Positions 1 to 6,912 of a DNA stretch of 16,877 nucleotides are shown in pieces. The notes below the pieces were generated by a model. That model was given only the letters and a program-made list of their open reading frames with translations. It did no database searches and was not told the DNA's origin. Within the stretch, counting starts at the first letter, position 1. The number at the start of each line of letters is the position of its first letter. The translations under genes and the position numbers were made by a program. Where the stretch lies: contig MNUP01000093.1 in NCBI GenBank assembly GCA_001871075.1, positions 1 to 16,877 of the forward strand, written 5' to 3'. This DNA is from Candidatus Desantisbacteria bacterium CG1_02_49_89. Lineage in GTDB: Bacteria; Desantisbacteria; UBA1551.

Positions 1-2
1 TT

Positions 3-554
3 CCCACTGCTTTTTCAGGAAAGCAAAAAGTGGGACTCGCTTTATGCGGCCAGTGGCCAGTAAAAGACATAAATGATTCAAAGAAATTAACGGCAAAGAC
101 AAGAGAAAGGCTTTTTGAAGAGATCAATAAAAACGCTTATTCGGTGGGTGTCGGGATAGTTGATAACGAAATAATTGATAAGTCGAATATACTTGAGGCC
201 GCCTTGCTCGCGATGAGAAAGGCGGTTTTTAATTTAATGGACCCGCCCGGATATATATTAATAGACGGCCTGCAGGTTCCGTTCCCGAAAGGGCACTGCG
301 TTCCCCAGCAGGCCGTGGTCAGGGGAGACAGCAAAGTCATTTCGATCGCGGCCGCCTCCATAATAGCCAAGGTCACCAGGGACCGTATTATGGGGGAATA
401 CGCGAGAAAGTTCCCGCAGTATAAATTTGAAGTCCATAAAGGCTATCCGACAAAAGAGCACGTGCGCATCCTGAATGAACTGGGGCCGTGCCCGATCCAC
501 AGAAGGACTTTCAAACCGGTAAAAGCAGTGTCCAGTATCCAGTATCCAGTTTAA
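3..554 (+). CDS. rnhB: Ribonuclease HII, N-terminus missing (partial)
   Basis: RNase HII cleaves the RNA strand of RNA-DNA hybrids and nicks at single ribonucleotides misincorporated in DNA, in the cytoplasm. Visible family signatures are NDSKKLTAKTRE near the start, LIDGL with a catalytic Asp, GDSKV followed by SIAAASIIAKVTRDR with a second catalytic Asp, and the HKGYPTKEH block. The N-terminal block that normally carries the first two acidic catalytic residues (DEAGRG, then GPVVAA) is absent. The frame is open to the window edge, but the codons before GTG at 30 (PTAFSGKQK) do not resemble it. Either the gene starts outside and is divergent, the sequence edge is chimeric, or GTG 30 is a spurious start of a broken gene. 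The last codons come from a 7-bp tandem repeat, so the C-terminal SSIQYPV looks like repeat-derived tail. yraN follows, a common pairing. Confidence 0.9.
   Translation, partial: PTAFSGKQKVGLALCGQWPVKDINDSKKLTAKTRERLFEEINKNAYSVGVGIVDNEIIDKSNILEAALLAMRKAVFNLMDPPGYILIDGLQVPFPKGHCVPQQAVVRGDSKVISIAAASIIAKVTRDRIMGEYARKFPQYKFEVHKGYPTKEHVRILNELGPCPIHRRTFKPVKAVSSIQYPV
531..551 (+). repeat. Three tandem 7-bp units TCCAGTA
   Basis: TCCAGTA occurs at 531-537 and 538-544, and TCCAGTT at 545-551, immediately followed by the TAA stop of rnhB. The repeat is translated in the rnhB frame and supplies its last residues. No spacer structure is present, so it is a simple tandem repeat and not CRISPR-like. Confidence 0.8.
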
Positions 555-592
555 TAATATTATAATATTTAAAATTTCTTTCATTATAGAGA

Positions 593-617
593 GTAGCGGT
601 CGGATTTATCGGGACAT
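593..617 (+). repeat. Palindromic intergenic repeat, copy 1 (degenerate)
   Basis: GTAGCGGT followed by GGATTTATCGGGACAT. This matches 11128-11153 except for one missing base and one substitution in the left palindrome arm. It lies between rnhB and yraN, in the leader of yraN. The intact copy can fold into a perfect 8-bp-arm hairpin; this copy has a damaged arm. Confidence 0.75.
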
Positions 618-642
618 AATAATAAAAGGATTGAGCGAATCT

Positions 643-1008
643 ATGGACAAAATAGGTTTGGGCAAGCGCGGTGAGGATATCGCGGCTGGTTACCTGAAAA
701 AGCGGGGTTATAAGATAATAGAAAGGAATTACAGGTCCAGGCTGGGCGAGATAGACATAGTTGCCGCGCATAGGTCCTTCACTGTTTTTGTGGAAGTTAA
801 GACCAGGACAGGGAACGATTTCGGCTTTCCGCAGGAATCAGTTGAAGAGCGTAAGCAGCGCAGGATGGTCAGGGTAGCCCAGGTCTATATAAAGCACAGG
901 AGGCTGCCTGATGGTCATTTCAGGTTTGATGTAGTCAGCATAGATTTTTCCGGGAAAAAGCCGTCGGTAAACCTGATCCCGGGCGCTTTTTTGTCCGAAC
1001 CCGAGTGA
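643..1008 (+). CDS. yraN: YraN / UPF0102 family nuclease-like protein
   Basis: A 121-residue protein of the YraN family (UPF0102), which has a predicted restriction-endonuclease-like fold; its cellular role is poorly established. Visible family blocks are KIGLGKRGEDIAAGYL, RGYKIIERNYR, LGEIDIVA, FVEVKTRTGNDFG and the later RKQRRM. The E-I-D and E-V-K residues match the PD-(D/E)xK-like core of the family, and the length is typical. ATG 643 is chosen over TTG 631 because AAAGGA at 625-630 leaves no spacing before the TTG; its distance to the ATG is about 12 nt, which is rather long. yraN commonly sits between rnhB and comM/dprA. Here rnhB is in place but comM is about 15 kb away. Confidence 0.93.
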   Translation: MDKIGLGKRGEDIAAGYLKKRGYKIIERNYRSRLGEIDIVAAHRSFTVFVEVKTRTGNDFGFPQESVEERKQRRMVRVAQVYIKHRRLPDGHFRFDVVSIDFSGKKPSVNLIPGAFLSEPE

Positions 1009-1039
1009 CGGTAAAAATCATGATTTCAGCTGTTTTTCC

Positions 1040-1068
1040 TTGACTTTTTTGTAAAAAATAGATATAAT
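1040..1068 (+). promoter_or_regulatory. Sigma70-type promoter of the FlgD-Ig/PorV operon
   Basis: TTGACT at 1040-1045, a 17-bp spacer and TATAAT at 1063-1068. The start codon at 1102 lies about 33 nt beyond the -10. A 12-bp palindrome, AAATCATGATTT, lies just upstream at 1015-1026. Confidence 0.8.
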
Positions 1069-1101
1069 ATATAGTAGTAATTTAATAAATAAGAGAAAAA
1101 T

Positions 1102-2151
1102 ATGAAAAAAATCTTGTGTTCCACCACAATTGTATCTTTGGTCCTGCTTGGTTTCTGCTTGGCAGTGCCTTCTGTATGTCATGCATCGCTGCATTCAATA
1201 ACCGATCTTGCGGTAAGCGAGGCCGGTTATGATTCAGCAGGCTTTTACGTCAAGCTTTCCTGGACCGCGACAACAAATGACGACCCGATTGATTTCGGGG
1301 CGCAGTTCCTCTATTATTTATACAGCCGCAACGGCCGGGACGGCTTATCCTCTGCTTCTTTGGACAGCCAGTGCATAGCAACTACATCATCTAATAGTTA
1401 TAGCTGGCATCCGTCCGTGACCCAGGATTATATGTTTATGGTGATCGCTACCGAAACCTTCGGGTTGCACGTGGGGGACAGCACCTGTTCAAACACGGCG
1501 GTAAATCATTGCCCTTACGGTTTATACGGCACCGAAGGGACCAACGGGGCAAGCTGGAGTTTTCCCTTTAGCCTTCGGGGTAACGCTTATGTGAATGTCA
1601 GGATCTACGCGCCCGGCGCAATCCTTAATCAGGACACTTACGGCCATACGGTTCACGACGCCGCATACAACAGCTGCATAAGAAACCTTGTTGTAAAGCA
1701 GTTAATGTCTTACGGGTCGCAGAGCGCCTCGTGGAACTGCAAAGACGACACGGGAACTTATGTTACCAGCGGTAATTACCTGGTTCTGGTCGAGGCAATA
1801 TTAAACGACACCGAAGTGATAGGCAGCGAGACCGTCACCGCGTCTGTAAACGTCGAGATAGGCCAGACCGTGCACACTTACCCGAACCCGTCAAAAGGCC
1901 AGCCGATCAATTTTGAATATATTGTCGGCACCGCGCCTGCCGAAATTACCATTGAAGTTTATACGATAACCGGGGAGCTTGTCTGGACCAATACTTATAA
2001 TTACGCGAGCACCGGAACGAAAACAGAGATGTGGAATTGCCTGAACAGTTCCGGATGTTTGATCGGTAGCGACATATACGTTTACAGGATAATCCAGAAG
2101 GTCGGCACTGATACGACTATCGCGGTAAAAAAACTCATTTACGTGAGATAA
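1102..2151 (+). CDS. Secreted protein with FlgD-type Ig-like repeats
   Basis: A 349-residue exported protein. Residues 1-28 form a signal peptide (MKK, a hydrophobic core, then VCHA before SLHS). The next ~100 residues look like a fibronectin-III-type beta sandwich. Two repeats resembling the FlgD Ig-like / type A C-terminal sorting fold follow: one near VRIYAPGAIL ... SWNCKDDTGTYVTSGNY, and a terminal one beginning HTYPNPSKG, with IEVYTITGELVW, then WNCLNSSG and ending KKLIYVR. Such domains end many secreted proteins in phyla with type IX-like secretion. It has its own promoter, and the PorV-family gene starts 1 nt after its stop, so the two are co-transcribed and probably translationally coupled. 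An extracellular or cell-surface location is inferred; no catalytic motif is seen. The Shine-Dalgarno is weak (AAGAGAAAAA). Confidence 0.85.
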   Translation: MKKILCSTTIVSLVLLGFCLAVPSVCHASLHSITDLAVSEAGYDSAGFYVKLSWTATTNDDPIDFGAQFLYYLYSRNGRDGLSSASLDSQCIATTSSNSYSWHPSVTQDYMFMVIATETFGLHVGDSTCSNTAVNHCPYGLYGTEGTNGASWSFPFSLRGNAYVNVRIYAPGAILNQDTYGHTVHDAAYNSCIRNLVVKQLMSYGSQSASWNCKDDTGTYVTSGNYLVLVEAILNDTEVIGSETVTASVNVEIGQTVHTYPNPSKGQPINFEYIVGTAPAEITIEVYTITGELVWTNTYNYASTGTKTEMWNCLNSSGCLIGSDIYVYRIIQKVGTDTTIAVKKLIYVR

Positions 2152-2152
2152 A

Positions 2153-3145
2153 ATGAAAAAAGAAAAAAGACCTATTTTATGCTTAAGCATAACAATAATT
2201 ATGGCATGCGCCTTTATTTTCAGCGTGTTTTGTACGCATGCCGGCGCGCAGATAACAAACGTGGGAACGAGCACCGCGAATTTCCTTAAAATTGGGCTCG
2301 GGGGACGTTCCGCCGGAATGGGCGGTGCTGTTGTTGCCTCGGGCGAGGGCGTTGAATCTCTTTTCTGCAATCCCGCCGGACTTTCTTTGGCGAAAATGGT
2401 GGAATTGGGCGCCAGCTTCAATAACTGGTTTGAAGGCATATCCAACACGTACCTGGCATTCGGGTATCCTTTTAAGAACGGCAAAACCGTCCTGGGCCTG
2501 ACTGCCGCTTACTGGAACATGGGCGAGATCGAGGTCACATCGACATCCTCGACAGTCGAAAGGTATGCGACCGTTACCGAGGGTTTCGGCGGAGTTTCTA
2601 TCAGCCACGCGTTAATGCCCGGCCTGCTTGCAGGCATATCTGTGAAATATATATTCCAGGACCTGGTTGCCTGTTCAGTAAACGGTGTTTCGGCGGATGT
2701 CGGTCTGGTTATACTACTCGGTGATATGGTCCGTATCGGAGTTGCCGGGCAGAATTTAGGGACGGTCCAGGCGGTAGGCGGAACCCAGGATGCGCTTCCA
2801 ACAGTGGTAAAGGCGGGCGGTTCTCTAACACTCTGGAAAACCGCCACGATCGAGGTGGACGCAGTGATACCCAGGGATAATGATGTAAAGCTGCAGGCCG
2901 GCCTGGAATACCTGATAAAGTCTTCGGAATACAATAGCGCGATAGCCCTTCGCGCAGGATACAACCAGGCAGAAGCTACGAGTGCCACAGCAGCCCCGAG
3001 CGACCTTTCGGGGATCTCGGTCGGAATAGGAATAAGGGGATGTGTGGGAGAAGGCTCTTCCGAGAATATGCTTATTGATTACGCCTACGTTCCTTTCGGG
3101 GGTTTCGGCGTGACCCACAGGTTCTCCATGGTGATGAGATTCTAA
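2153..3145 (+). CDS. PorV/PorQ family outer-membrane barrel protein
   Basis: A 330-residue protein with an N-terminal signal peptide (about 33 residues, ending HAGAQ). The PorV/PorQ (UPF0164-like) signature follows: FLKIGLGGRSAGMGGA, VESLFCNPAGLS, then alternating beta strands and a terminal Phe (MVMRF), as expected for an outer-membrane beta barrel. In type IX secretion PorV binds the C-terminal domain of exported proteins at the outer membrane. The gene lies 1 nt behind one for a protein with just such a domain, so it may be a dedicated partner; this is inference. No other type IX components (PorT, SprA, PorU) are in the window. A terminator follows at 3189-3219. Confidence 0.88.
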   Translation: MKKEKRPILCLSITIIMACAFIFSVFCTHAGAQITNVGTSTANFLKIGLGGRSAGMGGAVVASGEGVESLFCNPAGLSLAKMVELGASFNNWFEGISNTYLAFGYPFKNGKTVLGLTAAYWNMGEIEVTSTSSTVERYATVTEGFGGVSISHALMPGLLAGISVKYIFQDLVACSVNGVSADVGLVILLGDMVRIGVAGQNLGTVQAVGGTQDALPTVVKAGGSLTLWKTATIEVDAVIPRDNDVKLQAGLEYLIKSSEYNSAIALRAGYNQAEATSATAAPSDLSGISVGIGIRGCVGEGSSENMLIDYAYVPFGGFGVTHRFSMVMRF

Positions 3146-3157
3146 ACTACTTTGAAA

Positions 3158-3185
3158 TGTCATTGCGAGTGGAACGAAGCAATCT
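3158..3185 (+). repeat. Interspersed repeat TGTCATTGCGAG...GAAGCAATCT, copy 1
   Basis: TGTCATTGCGAG and GAAGCAATCT are separated by 6 bp. The same pair occurs in reverse complement at 15997-16025 with a 7-bp gap. It lies between the PorV stop and its terminator. Repeats of this type are, as I recall, widespread in environmental bacterial genomes. Confidence 0.75.
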
Positions 3186-3188
3186 AAG

Positions 3189-3219
3189 AATGGGCTCGAT
3201 GACCTCGGGCCCATTTTTT
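3189..3219 (+). terminator. Intrinsic terminator after the PorV gene
   Basis: AATGGGC at 3189-3195 pairs with GCCCATT at 3209-3215, with further partial pairing inside the loop (CTCGA/CTCGG), and a T-run at 3214-3219. Confidence 0.8.
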
Positions 3220-3226
3220 ATTTAAA

Positions 3227-3262
3227 GATGATTACGGTGATTATTGACTGATGATTACAGTG
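3227..3262 (+). repeat. Direct repeat GATGATTACRGTG, two copies
   Basis: GATGATTACGGTG at 3227-3239 and GATGATTACAGTG at 3250-3262, 23 bp apart. A third, inverted copy (GCTGATTACGGTGAT when reverse complemented, 14 of 15 matching) lies at 4585-4599, so the copies flank the MFS gene in opposite orientation. The following stretch 3291-3315 is a short CTAACCAA-type simple repeat. Confidence 0.65.
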
Positions 3263-3335
3263 TTAAAAACAAATAAAACAATAGTTTTATCTAACCAACT
3301 AACAAACTAACCAACGGTATTTCGGGGCGCTCCGC

Positions 3336-4478
3336 ATGAGCAGAAATGTAAAAGTGTTACTGCTGATATCGGTCATATTCGGGCTCGCGCTGGGGATCTA
3401 CGAGTTTATTTTCCCGCTTTACCTGAACGATATGCACATTTCCTTCCGGAACATGGGGATCATATTCTCGCTGAGTTCCATAGCGATGTTCTTTATAAGG
3501 ATCCACGCCGGCCAGCTCGCGGACGTCCACGGAAGAAAAAAGTTTTACTCGCTTGCGTTACTGGGCTCGGGCTTAGCCAGCCTTTTTACTCCTTTTACCC
3601 TGAGGATCTCTTTGCAGACGGTCCTGAAAAGTCTCAGGGAAGCGTGCGCGGTGGTGCAGGAGAGCATCCATTCCGTCGCGCTTTACGAGAATGTAAAGTC
3701 AAAATTCCTGGATTTCATAGGCAAGACCGTGGGCGCGCAGTGGGTTTTCCAGGGCCTGGGAGCCCTGGTCGCGGGCGGGATGCTGGTATTTTTCGGATAC
3801 AGGAACATTTTTCTTTTCAACGCGGGGCTGCTTTTTTCCGCCTTCCTGATCTTCACAATTTTTTTCAGCGAGAAGGACTTTAAAAAAAGCGATCCTTCCG
3901 CGGCCGTGCCGTTCAGGAAGCTTTACGCGCTTGACTTCAGCCGCCCGATGATGATCATAATGCTGTCAAGTTTCGTGTTCAACATAGGGATGGGAAGCAG
4001 CCACTCGTTCATAATGCCGCTTTTTTTCCTGGATAAATTTGCGATCTCAAAGGGCGCGGTAAGCATCGTAATGGCGGTCCACCGCCTGACCCTGGGCCTT
4101 CCCATGATCTTCGCGGGATGGTTCATAAACGAAAAAATGAACCTAAAGCGTATTTACATATGGTTCATCGCGCTGGAAGGGATAATGATGGCGGCTTCCG
4201 CCCTGATACCGAATTTTTTCATTGCGACCGCGGTCTGGCTCGCGCACGATTACGTCGGCGCTGCGTTCTGGAGTCCGGTGTCAAAAACCCTTATCCAGCG
4301 GTATTCAAGGCAGGAGTCCCGTGCCTACGACGTGAGCAAGGTAGCGGCTTTCTCAACCCTGGGCCTGATAATCGGCCCGCTTATTGCCGGGTGGCTCGCG
4401 GGTATTTCGATAAGCGCCCCGTTCTTCGCGGCCGGGATGATCATGATAGTGTCCGCGCTGATGCTTGTTCCCCTCTAA
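3336..4478 (+). CDS. Major facilitator superfamily transporter
   Basis: A 380-residue, strongly hydrophobic membrane protein with about 11-12 predicted transmembrane segments. The MFS motif A is clear between the second and third segments: GQLADVHGRKKF at residues 59-70. A weaker half-repeat occurs after the central loop near residue 185, where the charged stretch SEKDFKKSD lies. The substrate cannot be read from sequence; drug/metabolite efflux and sugar uptake are both possible. The protein ends directly at the last hydrophobic helix (ALMLVPL) with no cytoplasmic tail, and a repeat begins 6 bp after the stop, so the tail may have been lost. ATG 3336 has only a weak Shine-Dalgarno (GGGGCGC). 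It is transcribed alone, between a terminator and the aldolase promoter. Confidence 0.9.
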   Translation: MSRNVKVLLLISVIFGLALGIYEFIFPLYLNDMHISFRNMGIIFSLSSIAMFFIRIHAGQLADVHGRKKFYSLALLGSGLASLFTPFTLRISLQTVLKSLREACAVVQESIHSVALYENVKSKFLDFIGKTVGAQWVFQGLGALVAGGMLVFFGYRNIFLFNAGLLFSAFLIFTIFFSEKDFKKSDPSAAVPFRKLYALDFSRPMMIIMLSSFVFNIGMGSSHSFIMPLFFLDKFAISKGAVSIVMAVHRLTLGLPMIFAGWFINEKMNLKRIYIWFIALEGIMMAASALIPNFFIATAVWLAHDYVGAAFWSPVSKTLIQRYSRQESRAYDVSKVAAFSTLGLIIGPLIAGWLAGISISAPFFAAGMIMIVSALMLVPL

Positions 4479-4483
4479 AAGAC

Positions 4484-4509
4484 AACCACGGAGACACGGA
4501 GGCACAGAG
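4484..4509 (+). repeat. Repeat of the CCACGGAGACACGGAGGCAC type
   Basis: CACGGAGACACGGAGGCACAG lies 6 bp after the MFS stop. It is internally repetitive (GGAGACAC / GGAGGCAC). As I recall, this kind of sequence is a common interspersed element in environmental genomes; only one copy is in this window. Confidence 0.5.
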
Positions 4510-4530
4510 AACCACAATTTATATATTTTC

Positions 4531-4559
4531 TTGACAAAATATCTTTTATCTGGTATAAT
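4531..4559 (+). promoter_or_regulatory. Near-perfect sigma70 promoter of the aldolase gene
   Basis: TTGACA at 4531-4536, a 17-bp spacer and TATAAT at 4554-4559, with an extended -10 TG at 4551-4552. This is one of the strongest-looking promoters in the window, as expected for a central glycolytic gene. The leader is about 55 nt and ends in AAGGAGG at 4607-4613, 7 nt before the ATG. Confidence 0.88.
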
Positions 4560-4620
4560 TTTTAACATCGTAATCTCTTTTGAAATCACCGTAATCAGCA
4601 TTTAAAAAGGAGGAAAGGAA

Positions 4621-5817
4621 ATGGCAGCAAAACTATACTCGTTCGTGCCCCTTATGCAGGCAGCAGAGCAGGCTTCTTTGAAAGGGCACCCTTCGGCAGT
4701 GGGCGCTTTCAACGTAAATTTTTACGCCCAGGCAGAAGGCATACTCGAAGGGCTTAAAAGGGCGGAAGCACCCGGAATAATACAGGCAAGCAAGGGGGCG
4801 AATAAGTTCCAGGGAGGCGCGGACAAGATCCAGTACATGCTCCTGAAAGCAATGGATAATATGAAGTTCGGAAATCCCATTGCCCTGCACCTTGACCACG
4901 GTGACACAAAGAGCGCGAAAGACTGCGTTGACAAGGGATTCAGCTCGGTAATGATAGACGCTTCCAAGCTGGACGAGCCGCAGAACATAGAAACCACGAA
5001 AGAGATCGTGTTATACGCGCACGCCAAAGGTGTTGGTGTTGAGGGCGAATACGGGAAACTCGCCGGAGTGGAAGAAGACATCGCTCACGAAAACACAACC
5101 TACGCGGACCCCAAGTTCGTGCCGGTTTTCCTGGACAGGTCAGGCGCGGATGCCCTTGCCGTGGCATACGGCACCTCGCACGGCCCTAACAAGGGAAAGA
5201 CAAGCGCCCTTAACGTGGGCATAGTCACAGAAAGTTACGCGGGCCTGAAGGCGTACCGCATGAACACGCGGTATTTCCTGGTGGGCCACGGCTCTTCAAC
5301 CGTCCCGAAAGAACTTGTGGATGAGATAAACAGGTTCGGAGGAACGCTGAAGGGCACAAGCGGCGTGCCGGATTACATGATAAAGAACGCGATAAAGGAA
5401 GGGATAAGGAAGGTCAACATAGATACCGATCTGCGGCTCGGAATAACCGCCGTGTTCAGGAAATATTTAAGCGACCATAAGGACATAGAGAAGAAGTCGG
5501 AAATACTGGGAGTGATAAAAAGGGTTTTCTCGGGTGAAACGCCGGCGAAGGACAAGGACGGGAACCCCGTTGATTCCGGAGGTCTTGTTGACCCAAGGAG
5601 CTACCTGGACCCGGTAATGGCGATGGACCCCGGTATCCTGAGGGAAGATTACAGGAAGCTTAAAGACGAAGCCTTCATCGAAGTAATGAACATGGTAAGG
5701 GAAAGGATCGCGGAGCACGTGAAGGGCCTCTGCGTCATGTTCGGTTCCGCCGGTCTTGCTTCCCAGGTCGATACGGGGATGACGCTGGAAGCAATGGCCG
5801 CGCAATACGGCAAATAA
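4621..5817 (+). CDS. fba: Class II fructose-bisphosphate aldolase
   Basis: A 398-residue zinc-dependent aldolase that interconverts fructose 1,6-bisphosphate with dihydroxyacetone phosphate and glyceraldehyde 3-phosphate in glycolysis and gluconeogenesis. Visible signatures are GAFNVNF near residue 28, the LHLDHG block at 89-94 (Asp92 as likely proton donor, His93 as zinc ligand), GEYGKLAGVEED at 142-153, GTSHGPNKG with zinc ligand His187, GHGSSTVP with His223, and VNIDTDLR at 265-272 for phosphate binding. At 398 residues it is longer than the ~300-350 of common class II enzymes, with extra sequence toward the C-terminus (ETPAKDKDGNPVDSG). A tagatose-bisphosphate aldolase role is the main alternative. 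It is monocistronic: strong promoter and AAGGAGG in front, terminator behind. Confidence 0.93.
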   Translation: MAAKLYSFVPLMQAAEQASLKGHPSAVGAFNVNFYAQAEGILEGLKRAEAPGIIQASKGANKFQGGADKIQYMLLKAMDNMKFGNPIALHLDHGDTKSAKDCVDKGFSSVMIDASKLDEPQNIETTKEIVLYAHAKGVGVEGEYGKLAGVEEDIAHENTTYADPKFVPVFLDRSGADALAVAYGTSHGPNKGKTSALNVGIVTESYAGLKAYRMNTRYFLVGHGSSTVPKELVDEINRFGGTLKGTSGVPDYMIKNAIKEGIRKVNIDTDLRLGITAVFRKYLSDHKDIEKKSEILGVIKRVFSGETPAKDKDGNPVDSGGLVDPRSYLDPVMAMDPGILREDYRKLKDEAFIEVMNMVRERIAEHVKGLCVMFGSAGLASQVDTGMTLEAMAAQYGK

Positions 5818-5858
5818 AACTGCGGGCAGCATCCGTTTTCTTTTTCTGCAAGTAAAAG

Positions 5859-5887
5859 ATCCCCGTTTGTTTGCGGGGATTTTTTAT
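5859..5887 (+). terminator. Intrinsic terminator after the aldolase gene
   Basis: ATCCCCG at 5859-5865 and CGGGGAT at 5874-5880 form a 7-bp stem with an 8-nt loop, followed by a T-run from 5880. Confidence 0.9.
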
Positions 5888-5940
5888 TTTATACGAAGCG
5901 AGTGCAGCGAACGAAGAGAGTACAACAGGGCAGGGAAAAG

Positions 5941-6912
5941 ATGGGCATAATAGAAGCGAGAGAACTCGTAAAAAAATTCAAGAGCATAACCGCAGTGGAC
6001 GGCATATCATTTGACGTGCCGCAGGGGGAGCTTTTCGGCATACTGGGCCCCAACGGCGCGGGTAAGACCACAACCATAAAGATGCTTACAACCTTGCTGA
6101 TGCCCACGTCGGGCAGCGCCTTTGTGGCCGGCTTTGACGTATACAGGCAGAGGGATGAGATCCGCGAAAGCATAGGGATAGTTTTTCAGAACGTGGCGCT
6201 GGACCTTTACATGACCGGCAGGGAAAACCTGGAATTCCACGCGTGGATGTATGACATGCCCGGAAAGCTCATGCGCGACAGGATAAAGGAAATACTCAAG
6301 CTTGTGGAGCTTTCAGGCAGGGCTGACGACCTTGTGGAGACCTATTCCGGCGGCATGCGCAGGCGGCTTGAGATAGCCAGGGGCCTTATGCACCGCCCAA
6401 AAATACTTTTCATGGACGAGCCTACGCTGGGGCTTGACGCCCAGACAAGGCGCAGGATATGGGAATACATACGGGTGCTTAACAAGGGAGAAAAGATCAC
6501 CATCATCCTTACAACGCATTACATGGAAGAAGCGGATTTCCTCTGCGAGAGGGTGGGTATAATTGACCGGGGCAGGATAGTCGCTATGGACTCACCCGAA
6601 AACCTGAAGGGAATAATTGGTTCGGATTCGGTCACGCTGGACGTGGACTCCGGGGACTGCGGCCTTTTTGAGCAGCTCGGGTTTGTGAAGAGCTGCGGAA
6701 AAACAGGCGGCCTGTTCAGCCTGAACGTGGAAGACGGGGAGGGTAAGATACCGGAAATAATGCTGTTCGCCCAGGCGCACGGCATAAAGGTCCGAAGGGT
6801 CGGGCTTAAAAGGCCCAGCCTTGAGGACGTTTTCCTGAAATTTACCGGGACCAAGATACGGGAGGGTTCAGGGACCGAAGAGGAAGAAGAGGAAGAGACG
6901 GGCAGGCAATGA
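5941..6912 (+). CDS. ABC transporter ATP-binding protein, DrrA-type
   Basis: A 323-residue ATPase subunit of an ABC-2-type exporter. Motifs in order: Walker A GPNGAGKT (36-43), Q-loop VFQN (81-84), signature YSGGMRRR (135-142), Walker B ILFMDEP (155-161) and H-loop TTHYMEE (from 191). The ENLEFHAWMYDMPG stretch and the C-terminal LEDVFLKFTG are typical of the DrrA/NodI group, which exports drugs, lipids or polysaccharides. An acidic run of seven Glu (TEEEEEEETG) closes the protein. ATG 5941 is chosen because a Shine-Dalgarno-like CAGGGA precedes it; the GTG at 5902 would add 13 unlikely residues encoded by repeat-like DNA. The stop overlaps the permease start by 4 nt (ATGA), so the two subunits are translationally coupled. 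Confidence 0.93.
   Translation: MGIIEARELVKKFKSITAVDGISFDVPQGELFGILGPNGAGKTTTIKMLTTLLMPTSGSAFVAGFDVYRQRDEIRESIGIVFQNVALDLYMTGRENLEFHAWMYDMPGKLMRDRIKEILKLVELSGRADDLVETYSGGMRRRLEIARGLMHRPKILFMDEPTLGLDAQTRRRIWEYIRVLNKGEKITIILTTHYMEEADFLCERVGIIDRGRIVAMDSPENLKGIIGSDSVTLDVDSGDCGLFEQLGFVKSCGKTGGLFSLNVEDGEGKIPEIMLFAQAHGIKVRRVGLKRPSLEDVFLKFTGTKIREGSGTEEEEEEETGRQ

Noticed and set aside
531-551. CRISPR-like repeat
   Set aside because: Seven-bp units without spacers and no cas genes.
1891-2484. 197-codon open frame on the minus strand across the FlgD-Ig/PorV boundary
   Set aside because: It runs antisense through two well-supported genes, has no family resemblance and no ribosome site.
5902-5940. N-terminal extension of the ABC ATPase from GTG 5902
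   Set aside because: The encoded MQRTKRVQQGREK is not family-like, and a ribosome-site-like sequence precedes ATG 5941.
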